From Arthrinium phaeospermum (Eukaryota; Ascomycota; Sordariomycetes; Amphisphaeriales; Apiosporaceae): a stretch of DNA of 64,000 nt. Positions 9,991-22,318 of the stretch are shown here, piece after piece; the stretch's first letter is position 1; each line of letters begins with the position of its first letter. Below the pieces are notes generated by a model. The model saw only the letters and a program-made list of their open reading frames with translations. It did no database searches and had not been told where the DNA came from. The stretch covers positions 1,550,001 through 1,614,000 of the forward strand of contig QYRS01000011.1 of NCBI GenBank assembly GCA_006503535.1, read 5' to 3'. The translations under genes were made by a program, and so were the position numbers.

Positions 9991-11275
9991 CAATTCGGTC
10001 ACCGCGACCGTGACACGTTCACGTATACGCCAACAGTGTGCGTGCAACTGTAGGAGTCTTTTGAGCACATAGGATGTTCATCGGTCCTACTTGCTTTCTA
10101 TTCCGCGCAACGTTTGCGACTCGAAGTCCGAACAGGGAACGTTACCTATATATATGAACCCCTAGTACGACAACAGCGTCGCAGGTTCCAGGAGGAGAAA
10201 AGCAGGAGTCATAGTCGCGGAATGCACCAAATCGTGCAATGGGGAGCCCACTTTTGGGAAGGAGGAAGGGTTTTGTCTTTACCGGCAAGACTCGTTCGTT
10301 ACGCATCTGGAAAGATGTGTGTGATGGGGAGGAACGTACACCAACTATATTCGTAGCACCAAGAAATCTCTTTTGTCTCTTCTACTCTTGACTCTTCTGC
10401 AATATTTCTCTGTGACATGAGGGTGATATTTGATGCTTTCTAGTGAATGAAGTGAGCACCTATCGTCGACTGTACGCACAGCATTTGCGTTACTTGGTAG
10501 AATGTCTATTATATGTTTCCATTGGGAAACTGTCTTCTTGGGTCTAAGTTGCCAATGTGTGTCAATATGCGCCCTTACTGACCCAGCATCTCATTAGAAA
10601 ATGCAACCCTACAGGACCTAAGTCTCGAAGTCGGTTCTGGCCGCCTCACCAGGGCTAACTGCGGCGTATGGCGGCGATTAGGAACCAGCAATCAGCTCGG
10701 ATGCCCTGGACAATCCCTTGGGACTCGATGCAGGGCGGGTCAGCCGTGGGGATATGGACGGAGGTGGCGCCCACCGCATCGGGCACCGGGGTCCTCAGTC
10801 ATCACCGTTCCCCTGAGAGTACATCCGCCTGGCACACCGATCCCCGCCGGTTCGATACGGCATACTGCAGTCACGCCGGATATACCATTTAAATCGAATG
10901 TAGGCAGGCGGTGGTCCGGGAAGACTCTTAGAGCAATAGCGGCTGGTCACACGGCATGACATCATCAAGATGTGACCCAGATTATACAAGGCGAGTAATC
11001 GTGCCAAGAAAATAATGTTCGACTGGTTATTCCATTCAGCTTACCAAAATTCATCTGCCAACTCGGAATTCTCCGGTAACCAATAAAGGGGTACTAGCCT
11101 ATGCAGCTGCTGATTAGTCAGTAACAAGTATCTAGTGTAACAACTGCGGCGGCCTAAAAGCAAGAACTTCACCAGTCATGCATGCTTGCATCAACCAAAC
11201 AGACGCCTCCTCATCTCACTCACCAACAGCAAGTCCGTTCAGTAAGCAATCTCGCAATCGTATCTACATGACACC
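9991..11275. other. intergenic, no gene seen
   Basis: Only short frames without motifs. It presumably holds the 3' end of the preceding transcript and the promoter of the GST gene. Confidence 0.5.
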
Positions 11276-12108
11276 ATGGCCGCACTGCCCACGCCCGAGA
11301 TCGTCTTGTACGACCTGGCCTGTACGAAGAACGTCTGCTTCTCGCCCGTCGTGTGGTGCACACGCCTAATGCTGAACTACAAACAAATCCCGTACAAGAC
11401 CGTCTTCCTCGAGTTTCCGGACATTGAGCCCGCACTGAAAGAGCTGTAATGCCCCCCGCCCCCCAAATCGCATCATCCATCTCCCGCGTCCCCGAGGTAG
11501 TAAGTACTTAACCATGTGTGTTCTTTCCTAGCGGCTTGCCCCCCAACGAGACGGGCCACAAGTACACCGTCCCAGCCATCCAGCACGTGCCGACGTCGAC
11601 GCACCTAATGGGCTCCATCGCCATCGCGCAGTTCCTGGAGACCACCTACGCGAACGGCCACCCGGCGGTGCCGCTGACGTCGGAGCTGGGCAACGAGATC
11701 GGGACGCGGGCGCGGGCGGCTATCGGGCCGGTCCTGACCAAGTCGCTGATGCCGCGCGAGGTGCGGATCCTGTCGGCGCGGTCCCAGGACTACTTCCGGC
11801 GCACGCGCGAGGCCGCCATCGGGCGCCCGCTCGAGGACCTGCTTGGCGACGAAGACGGCGAGGAGGAGCAGGGCCGCTGGGACGCCGTGGATGAGGAGCT
11901 GCGCGCCCTCGGCGGGCTGCTGCAGACCCGCAAGGCCGAGGGGCCGTTTGTGCTCGGAGCGCGGCCTAGCTATACGGACTTCTTCATCGCGGGGTCCATG
12001 CAGTGCGCGAGGACGGTGGACGAGGGGGTGTTTGAGAGGGTTGCTATGTATCCGGGGTTTAAGGACATTTATGCGGCATGCCAGCCTTACATGGAGAAGA
12101 AGGATTAA
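11276..12108 (+). CDS. glutathione S-transferase-like protein
   Basis: Two exons (11276-11445 and 11532-12108), 248 residues. The donor CT/GTAATG overlaps an in-frame TAA that is removed by splicing, and the acceptor is 'tttcctag'. Residues 8-90 form a thioredoxin-like GST N-domain: 'VLYDL', then 'SPVVWCTRLMLNYKQIPY', 'LEFPDIEP', and the cis-proline/substrate-binding 'YTVPAI' followed by 'MGSIAIAQFLE'. A helical C-domain follows, with 'GARPSYTDFFIAG' near the end. This arrangement resembles fungal etherase-type (LigE/GST FuA-like) enzymes. It probably conjugates or reduces substrates with glutathione in the cytosol; the substrate is unknown. It is convergent with the xylanase gene. Confidence 0.85.
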
Positions 12109-12366
12109 GAACAAAAGACAGTAAGTAGACGAGTTATGAATGTAAGGGACTAAAGGGACAAGTGAGCAGAGCACCCGGTAAGAGATCGGGTATTGGTCCA
12201 GTATATACCATGGCCATTGACAAGGTTTACTGAGTATAAAGGCGATGTCTTTCGCTCCATCAAACAGTTTGATGGCGCTTGAGAATTGAATATGTACAAG
12301 AAGCTTATCACAATCACCCGTGCCCCCGTCATCCCCAGGCCTACTACCACCCATCACAAAACCTTC

Positions 12367-13547
<1,181 letters not shown>

Positions 13548-13631
13548 CGTGAAAGAGCTCAGCTATAAAGGGCCGGTTTGCTGTGGTGCTCAATCAAGAA
13601 AAAGATCATCCCTCCCGGGGACACAGCTTTC

Positions 13632-13638
13632 TATATAT
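13632..13638 (-). promoter_or_regulatory. TATA box of the xylanase gene
   Basis: 'tatatag' on the minus strand (plus strand ctatata), 85-91 bp upstream of the xylanase ATG at 13547, within a run of alternating T and A. Confidence 0.5.
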
Positions 13639-13639
13639 G

Positions 13640-15019
13640 CCTGAATCGTCGCCCCCCTTGCTTGCCTTGTCTTGGTCGACCGACTGCAGTATTACTGATC
13701 TAGTACCGATCTAGTATTACTGATATCCGCAGTTCCGCCCAACTGGGGTGATGTATTGTTTGCCCATAAGCCTAGACGAACCTTCGAACGATGAGTAGCC
13801 ATGGTCGTGCTTTCATGGCGCGCGCCAAGCTGCATCCATGCCCGTGTCATTGGAGGAATTTCCCTCACTTAGGTTAACGGGACGGGATCTGACCCCGGGC
13901 GCGATAGATGAGAGGGGTGCGCTAGGGGCCACCCCACGACACGACATGCCCCCATCCCGTCGTCCGCACTCATTCGCATGGTGCCGGTTCCGGGCCTCCC
14001 GCAACAGAGCGGCGGTGGCATCCAAGACACTGGGGGTGGGATGCAGGTGGCGGTCTCATGCGCAAAGAACGCCGAATCTAGATGCACTGTTTGAATCTTC
14101 GACCTTCCTAAAATTAGAAAGGAAAGAGAGAAAAGGCAGGTTTTGATAGGGCGGTGTCGGGATATTTCCAGGGATCTCGCCATCGGTTATTAATCTGGAG
14201 CTTGGGTCCCCCCTTCAGTATCTTGGCTTCGGCTTGGCAGCGGCTTGGCTCGCGGAGGAACGTGCGTGTCTGCCTCCGAATTACTATCCTGAGAGCCCCC
14301 GAAGGCCCACCGCTGTTCTCTTTTGAGACAGATTAAAGCTCCGGGATCCGGTGGCGCGCGAAACATGCGCCATTGGCCTGAGGCCCGCCGAATGTGCAAG
14401 AATGTGTGTGATGGACCATGGGCAGCGAGCGCATGGCGCCGGAGCTGTGGAAGCGAGGGCGGGTGACCACATATCAGCCTCACCATAGGCCGATCTCATG
14501 GTGTTGCGAGCCATCTAGTGGTATGACAATTCCATTGGGTCGCAAGTGTGAACGGAAGCCCTTGTAATGGCAAAATGGATGCAACACGAACCTGGGCACC
14601 TCTATCGTTCATTTTGAAAACAGATTACAGCGCACGCCCTTGCGTGCCGTGCGGTGAAGCAGAGATGATGCGATGAGTCCCTCCAATTAAATAACACGGC
14701 TGAGAGCGTTGGTTAAACAAAAATAACCGAGATATAGGGTAGCGTCGGGTAGCCGGCCTGTCGTGGTTTCCTGTACCCCTATTCACTCCAAGCCCGACAA
14801 AGGAAAGGGACTAATACGGCGACTATCCAAGTACCTCCCAAACACTCCGCTTGCTTATCATCTGAGGTGATGCGGTCTGATCGGTTCTTTTCCAGAGCGA
14901 AATACTTACCATTGGAAACCAACTATGCACCTCGTATTCGAGTATGCTGAAGTCGCGTCTTGTACGTCGAAGCATGGTCGGAGCTGCTACGACTGACTGC
15001 CCATGCCTGGGAGATCTAT
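13640..15019. other. intergenic, xylanase upstream region
   Basis: No gene was supported. Several short overlapping frames exist on both strands, none with a motif. The xylanase promoter lies in the first part. No clear XlnR-type GGCTAA site was found by eye. Confidence 0.45.
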
Positions 15020-15997
15020 CTACCAAGGCAAAATGTCGCCCTTGTAGTGAACAAACCTCCCTCCGTTGGTTTCCTTGGTAGCCATGGCAATAGCCCGCAT
15101 GATCCCGTCACAAGAGTCATTCGGCTCGTCGGGAGCTCGAGGCAGCCCAGCAAGCCCAGCTGGAGTAGATGCCCATGTCGGTTTTTGACCAGCCGGGATC
15201 CGCCACACAAGCAGAGATGGAATCTTCCTCAGCGTTCATCCTCTTGGTGTACCAGTGCACCATGGCCTTGGATGGGGCCATGGACGCCGTTGGGGAGAGA
15301 GGTTTGGTTACTGTCGGGTGTAAGGGGTGGTGATAAGCTCTAGTAGACTGTCAAGACGCTGACTTGACAACGTCGTCCTTTTGGGGGTCGGGTTGGCCGG
15401 TTGGTTAGAGCACCGGTTGCAGCGCCGTGACATCGGGGGCCCATGCAATACATTATTCCTATATCTTGTGGGAATGTAGATACTTACTACCGCCCGGTCA
15501 GCATGTAGGTCTCAAATCGTCATCTCAAAGGGGGAAACCTACTTCAAGACCTCCAGCGCTGGAACCCCATCGTCGCCCATTTCGCAACGGGCGACCTCCG
15601 CAGCAATGGCAGCACAGCTTGGTACAGCCATACCACCCCCAACACGTTGGTCGTAATGTGCCTCTGCAGGTCGGCCGTCTTGACCTGCGAGACCGCGGGA
15701 TACAACCCCGATATGCCCGCGTTCGTCACCACGGTGTCCAGCGCCTCGAATCCCTTCCTGCTCCAGCAGCGGCCGGACCGCCGCAGCCGCATCCACCTCG
15801 ACGGCGGAGTCGAGCTTGACAAGAACGACCCGACTGCCCTCTAGCCCTGGGGCAGGCCGTGCAGCGCCCTAGAGGTCCCGCTATCCGGATCGCGGTTCGC
15901 AGCGATCACGACATGATGCGACTTGGCGAGGAAGCACTGGGCTAGGCCTTTCCCCCAGACCCCGGCTGGCGCCGCTGATCAACACGGTAGGCGCCAT
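15020..15997 (-). pseudogene. short-chain dehydrogenase/reductase, frameshifted
   Basis: Pieces of one SDR (norsolorinic acid ketoreductase-like) lie in order on the minus strand but in different frames. The ATG at 15997 opens TVLISGASRGLG, the cofactor-binding glycine motif, followed by a frameshift. Then come RVVLVKLDSAVEVDAAAAV, another frameshift, and DTVVTNAGISGLYPAVSQ with the NAG motif. About 250 bp later is MAPSKAMVHWYTKRMNAEED, where the catalytic Tyr of YxxxK is Met (15279-15281). After a further shift the typical C-terminus ATKETNGGRFVHYKGDILPW ends at TAG 15020. At least four frame breaks and loss of the catalytic Tyr make this a dead gene. Confidence 0.8.
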
Positions 15998-16583
15998 GGT
16001 GGAAGAAGAAGATGCGACTCGAATACCTGACGAGGTTTTCTCTTTACCATGAATAGTTGCTTAAGCATTGCGATTTTGTGGCAATCGATTGCTTACCAAG
16101 CCATCCCGTCTACCCCTCTCTCCCCTCCGCACAAGGCAAGAGATAGATGAAGAAGGCAGGAACTAATAGGCCAATTGCCATGGCCGTTAATCACGTCGGG
16201 GTGGAACATCCTGGTAGCACACGCATTAGCCGGCCCAGTTTACCTGCAGCGTCCCCGAGAATTTCAAAAGGTAAATCGCATGCGTATCGAACTACTACCT
16301 ACTATATCCACCAGACGAAAACACCGGGCGTGCATTAATTGAGGAGTAGCGTCGCAATCAGACCGCCTTGTTACAGTATATCCTGACAACCCGATAGCTG
16401 ACGGACGTCTGGTCCATTCTCGTCCGATTTTAATTCATCTGTGATTTGAAAATCGAGTCTCAAAGTTGAAGAACGTAGAAGGAAGCAATCAGCCGAGGCA
16501 CGATTGACCTGCACTATATTGTCGTTCCATTTCCAAAAAGGGAATATTCCCCTCCTCATCAACCTCCTCAACCCGCCGCGAAA
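15998..16583. other. intergenic between SDR pseudogene and hydrolase
   Basis: No gene seen. It serves as the 5' flank of both the minus-strand pseudogene and the plus-strand hydrolase. Confidence 0.5.
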
Positions 16584-17447
16584 ATGGGTGCCCTCTCCAT
16601 CGTCCTAGTCCCCGGCGCCGCCGCCCTCCCGGGCGTCTACCAGCCCTTCGTCGACGCCGTCACCAAGCACGGCTTCGACATCCACGCCCTGCACCTGCCC
16701 AGCGTCGGCCTGGAAAACGGCGAGGCCAAGCCGGGCCCGCCGCCGACCCTGCAGGACGACGCGGCCCACGTCGCCGCGCACGTCGCCCGCCTCGCCGACG
16801 CCGGCCGCGACGTGCTGATCGTCACGCACTCGTACGGCGGCGCCGTCGGCACCGAGAGTGTCAAGGGGCTGAGCAAGGCCAGCCGCCAGGAGCGGGGACT
16901 GGAGGGGGGCATCGTGCGGATCGCCTACATCACCTCCCTCGTTCCCGCGCTGGGCCAGTCCCCGGGCAGCATGTTGGCCGCTCTCCCGGCCGAGCACCAG
17001 ATCGCCAGCGAAGTTGATGTTTGTTCTCTTTCTCCGTTAGCCCCGAACAACCACACAAACTAACCAAAACGTACCCAGGAAAACGGCTGGATCCTTTTCA
17101 AAGATCTTGATCGGATAGCTGAGGTGTCGTTCAACCACTTTCCGCCGGAGGAAGGGAAGTACTGGGCTGGTAAGCTGGTAAAGCATTCGGGAGCGAGCTT
17201 CATGAGCCCCTTGACGTATGCTGGTTACAAGGATGTGCCCGTGTCCTATTTGTTCTGTGAAGCAGACCGTCTCATTCCGCCATTCGTCCAGCAAGGAGAG
17301 ATTGACATGATTGAAAAAGAGACGGGCAAGAAGGTCGACGTCACCAGGATTGACAGCGACCACGTTCCCCTTGTCAGCCACCCGGATCTAATGATTGATT
17401 GGGTTGTCAAGCTGGCGAAAGCGGAGCAAGATGGTAAGGGGTCCTAA
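16584..17447 (+). CDS. alpha/beta-hydrolase family protein
   Basis: Two exons (16584-17018 and 17079-17447), 267 residues. The N-terminus has the strand and oxyanion region 'LSIVLVPGAAALPGVYQPF'. The nucleophile elbow is THSYGG with Ser83. The C-terminal half supplies a likely acid in 'LFCEADRLIP' and the His in 'IDSDHVPLVSHP'. Size and layout match small fungal AB-hydrolase-1/salicylate esterase-like proteins. It hydrolyses an ester or related bond in the cytosol, with substrate unknown. The intron is 60 bp with a GTTTGT donor, and the last coding position before it is an Asp codon. The 3' end converges on the NLR gene, 216 bp away. Confidence 0.88.
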
Positions 17448-17663
17448 TGCAACGGGTGCATATCTGTATGATTAACATACACCCCGAGTTGAAAATATTG
17501 GATCAGATCGCCTGTGAAGACTGAAGTTTTCTCATGTTTCCAACTTATGTGATTGTACAACAAGATGGTCTACCATGTTGGAAATCCAAGAATATCGATG
17601 TGGTAGATCTCTGGTCGATCCAACCTACCACCCGCAACGAACCTTCCGGTCAACTGATCCAAA

Positions 17664-20600
17664 CTACCAGAAACCACTAGACTCCCTCCTGAGCGGCAGC
17701 CTCTTCTGTCCCGTACGCTGCCAGAAGAACTCCTCGCTTTCGTACATCTTGGCGAGCTTCAGGCGGGTAGACTGGACGTCATCCTCCGAATAGAGTGCCT
17801 TGTTGCCCAGCTTGGCCTCGATGACCTCGTCGAAGATCTTCTCGGCGCGCTCGAGCGCCTTCTCCCGCAGCTCCTCCTCCGACCGTGACGATACCGCTGC
17901 CGCCAACACCTTCGGCATCGTTTTGGCCTTGATGGACCGTTGATGGGCGCGCTGCCGGTAGCTAAGCGCATGATTCTCGCGCGCCGCAAGGTAGATGGGA
18001 TGGGACGTGCCCAGCGCCTCGCGCATAGTAGTGAACGCGTCGCGGTACATGGCCTCAGACTTCTCAAAGTCGCCCTTGCCGTCCAGGAGTGCTGCGTACT
18101 TCGCTTGCGAGATCGCTGTACTCGGATGCGCCGAGCCCAGCATTGCCTGCTTCACTCGCACCGTGAACCGGAAGAGCTCTTCGGCCTGGGCAAAGGCGCC
18201 TCGCAGCTGTAGGATCTGGGCTAGCTCCTCCGCGGCATCGAGTGTCACGGCGTTGGTGTCTCCCAGTAGCTTCGAGTACGAGAGGTGGGCACGCCTATAG
18301 AGCGCCTGCGAATCGTCCAGCTGGTCTAGATTCTTCATCGCGGCCGCAAATCTGTGAACAGTGAAAATGGTTCTTCCGTCCACAGCCCCCAGATCCTTCT
18401 CTTGGTGCTCGTCAAGATTCCGTAGCTGCGTTTTGACTGCCTCCAAGTCTCCCTCGGCCGCTTCCCCTAATGCTTTGGCCAGTGCGACTGTCCTCCCCAA
18501 CCGGCTGTCCTCGCGTGACACCTCGGCAATTCCGATTTGGCCAAGCATCGATCGAGAGTTGGGAAGATCACCTTTCAACTGGTATAATGATGAAAGCGCC
18601 ATTAGGGTTTCGGCTTTCTCCAACGGTGCCATTTTCTTGGGGCTCTCCAGGGCCAACCTGAAGCATTTTGTCGCCTCAACGCCGGCCCCATGCCTCATGA
18701 ACAGCCCACCAAGCACATGCCACTCTATCTCGGCGTATTTCTCCGAGTCGCTTTTCAGAAGACCCGAAAGCTCGAAACACGCTTTGGCATGTGGCATGAT
18801 TTGCCGCTCAGCGGCCTGAACCTCCTGTAGGCCCGAATTGGCGCCTTGGAGACGAATAAGTCGAACACAACAAAAGGTGGCCATCCAGGTGCTGCGGACT
18901 TTTCGGTCTTTACTTGTCATCCAGGTCTTCTGTATCCATTTTCTTGCACTCTTTTGCAGCAAGAATTGATCGACAGAGCCCGTCATTTCGCCAGTCGACA
19001 ACGTGTCGGACCAGGAGCTACCCTTTGGGACGCGAAGAAGTACGTTGTTGTTCTCCAGGTCTTTCAGGACCGGCACAAGCTTCTCTGTGTGGTCTCCAAT
19101 AGATGCTATTGCAGTATAAGTACGTAAATCATGCAAAAGTACATGTGGTGGATCTTACCCCAACTATCTCGGCGTTCATCAAGCTGGCTTAACTCTTGTG
19201 TAATTTTCTCAATGAACCCAAATGGCAGTGCATGTGATGATAGAACTGAACAGACTTGCAGTAGGCCGGCTGTAAGAGGCGATCCGTGTGACAGCCCGTC
19301 AAGAAAGGTGTCGGGATTCTGCAATAAGCTGAGGAATTGTCCTGGCGATTCTGCACGATCCTTAACGTAGGTGGCTGCACAGGATATGGCCAATGGCTGG
19401 GACCCGAGTGACTTGACAATGTCCCTGATCAGGTCCACTACGATGTCGAAATTAGACACAAGCAGGCTAGAACGGAAGGGAAACTAACCTGTCTTCTCAT
19501 CATCGGAGAGCCGGCTCCCGCTGACTTTCTGGAATAACTCGATGGCATCATCCTCTGCCCATTGAGGTATTTCTATAGTCCGCCCCCATGGACAGTAGCT
19601 TCGTTCCTCTGTTATCAGAATCATCTGACCGTGGCGTGAAAGGGGAAGGAACTCCAGGAAGTTGTATTCTGGGTGAACGTTATCAAACACTAGGAGCCAG
19701 TTGTTGCCTTCTCTCAATAGCCAGTCTTTGGCGCCTTTAACAGCGGACTGCACATCAACAGGCTCGAGGCGTTTCATGCTCTCCACTTCGAGCATCTCTT
19801 CGACATTGCGAATACCCAAGTCTTTTTCAACTTGGGCTCGAGCCTCGCGCGGGTTAGGCAACTTCTTGGCGAAGTATTTCTCGGCGTAGTAGTTGACAAT
19901 GGTCTTCAGCAGTTGCAAGTAGCCAGTGATGACAGTCTCACGGCTCTCCGCATCAATCCAGAAGCTGAAACAAACCGTGTCTTCGACACTTGCGCAGTAG
20001 TTGCGGGCAAGTGTGGTCTTACCCACGCCCTGAGGACCGAAAAGGGTGACGATGTTGAAGTCGATGTCCTTGTGTTGTTCTTGCAATAGCCCCGCGAGGT
20101 TGCTGGTGAGCCCTGAGCGAATGTCAATCTGGGCAGTGCTTTCAGGGATGCTCGAGGGGATCCTGAAATCCGTCTGCAGGTAAGCTATTTTATCACCCCC
20201 TGATGAAGTTAGAATTATCCCAAGTAGAGTAAATTCGGGTGTGCCCACCAAGCATCAGCGTTAGAGATTGCTGTCTCCTAAGCTTCTTGGCCGCTTTCCC
20301 TCTCGCGTCGTCCAAAACAGTTATGAGTCTGTCCAAGAACTTTCTATAACACGGGTCGTTTTCACCATCAAACTTCACCAGTCCGGTGTGTTTTCTCTGT
20401 AGTGTAAGCCTGCTCACATCGCTTCCTGCGTAAATGGTTTGCGGCTCGCCAACGATCTGCCGCTATTCAGCTTAAAGTCATGTATCACCACGTTGGAATG
20501 ACTTACTATATCTTTCACCCCTCTGAATGAGGTCTTCTTCTCTTCATATACCTCAAGGACTCGAATCTCCGACCGGATAGGTTTATAGGCTTCCAGCTCG

Positions 20601-21336
20601 TTATCGAGCCATTGTGCATCGTTCTCCAGCACAGAACCCGAGCGAACCATCCATGGGTCATGGCCAGCACCAAGCCAGGACACCTTTTGAATAATTTCCG
20701 CCAGGGACTTGGGCTCAGTATCGTCGTTAGGCGTGCCGAAGAAGACGACTCCTCCTGTCAATGACTCGATTGACCGCAGATCTTTGTCATGCGACTCGCT
20801 GGAGAAGATGAGTGCCCTCTTCACGATAAGTCCCCCTAAGCTATGGGTGATGAAGACAATAGGTCTATCAGGAGGCGTTTTTGATTGGCGACGGTGCTCG
20901 GCGATGGCTTGGACCAAACTGTGTGCCCTGCTGTAAAGGACCTGGCGAATATGCGAGTGTGATTCGAAGATATCCGGATCATAAGAATACGTGAGAATGC
21001 GTATTCTTTTCCCGCATTCATCTTGTGCTAGCCCTGCTTCGAGCCAGTTCTGCCGCCGTAAAGTCCCGGTGCCCCATGTCCAAGTTTTGAACCCCCGGGC
21101 TAATCCATGGACTGCGACGACACTGTAGCGCATGTCAGTGATCACATAGGAGCATTGGAAGTCCAGTCTCTGATATAATCTTACTCAATTAATGGCCCCT
21201 CTGTTTTCGAGGGGTTATGGACTACTTTAAGCTCGCCGTCGACTTCCCCTGAGTTTGCCGAGTCATTCTTCAATATGGATCTTGCTCGTTGCAGGAATCC
21301 AACCGAGTTGGGTCGTGGCTCAGGTGCCATGAGCAT
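17664..21336 (-). CDS. NLR-type STAND protein: SesB-like hydrolase, NB-ARC, TPR
   Basis: Six exons on the minus strand: 21185-21336, 20507-21122, 20249-20456, 19489-20199, 19159-19437 and 17664-19105, 1135 residues. Residues 51-250 form an alpha/beta hydrolase of the SesB type: VVAVHGLARGFKTW and the elbow THSLGG with Ser145. The NB-ARC domain begins at about 351, with P-loop GPQGVGKTT (380-388) and Walker B-like NWLLVFDNVH, then a winged-helix region. About 700-1100 is helical TPR of the kinesin-light-chain type (AEELFRF, SEAMYRDAF repeats). Such fungal NLRs act in non-self recognition and cell death in the cytosol. All introns are 49-62 bp. The start was placed in an upstream exon because its frame joins cleanly. 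The next gene upstream is the CHAT protease. Confidence 0.85.
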
Positions 21337-22318
21337 GGCATGACCGCGGAGGCGCTGTTGACAAGTTGATTGAAGACCACGAAGAGAGAAAGCAAGAATT
21401 CCCTTGCTATATCATTATTCAATTGACTATCCCGTGATAGATTTTGCTGTAGCACCACAATCGAATGTCGTTATGGAATAGCACACGGGAATACGTTGAA
21501 GGTTGCATAACTTGGAAGTGGAAAAAGCCGCCCGGCGGGTGAGACAAGCACTTTCAGCTGAGCTATGTGGCGTTGTCATTCACGGCAACGAAGCAATGGG
21601 ATCCCCGGGAGTTGTTGCATTTGGTGTGTCTGCAGGTTTGCTTCGCCCAATCAAGGGGGGGCAGTCCAGCATGTCACAGCAAACCAAGCCACCCGCCATT
21701 CGCCAAACGCGATACTGAGATGTAGGCGAAGAATATTCCAGGCTGTGCTGGCCTCAGGCGACCAGACTTGCATCTCGGGGCAAATTGATGTGCAAACCGG
21801 AAATGGAATCAAATTTGTATGGTGCACCAAGGCGAAAACTCGTCAATTGTGTTTCGTGTTAGGAAAACTAAAACGCCAGATCATACTTTGTGGTACCTGG
21901 TCAGAAGTCCACGTAGTCGGAGGAAGTTACACTGCCAAACACCTTGCTAAGAAGCAAGTACCCGTGGATGCCCGGTGGCCACCAGGAACTGGGCTAGGCT
22001 ACCTCCCAGAGCGACCCCCTCTCCCTTTCTCCCAACCAAAACGCCAGAATCCTGGAATCCCATGACAAGACGATTCGCCATCAAAAATGAGCAAACTGCG
22101 CCACCAGAGGACCTTTGATCCACTGGACATAAGATTCCAATCGTGACAGGTTCTTAATACTAGCCGTAAGCCCAAGGCCTGCGGTAAGAAATAATGCCCA
22201 TTTGCAGCTATCTGCCACTGCAGGAATTATAACGTGATCATTGTAAGAATTATTAAATATAGTAAGCTACAGTCTGATTCCCTGGTGCCCACGTTCTAGA
22301 AGATTGTATAGTATGGAT
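21337..22318. other. intergenic between NLR and CHAT gene
   Basis: Holds the NLR promoter and the CHAT gene 3' flank. A 166-codon plus-strand frame (21565-22065) has no motif or domain and is not accepted as a gene. Confidence 0.5.

Noticed and set aside
15386..15440. tRNA-like D-arm (gttggttagagcacc) inside the dehydrogenase pseudogene
   Set aside because: No T-arm, no anticodon stem and no acceptor pairing could be found.
21565..22065. 166-codon plus-strand frame between the NLR and CHAT genes
   Set aside because: No motif, irregular composition, and it lies in the NLR promoter region.
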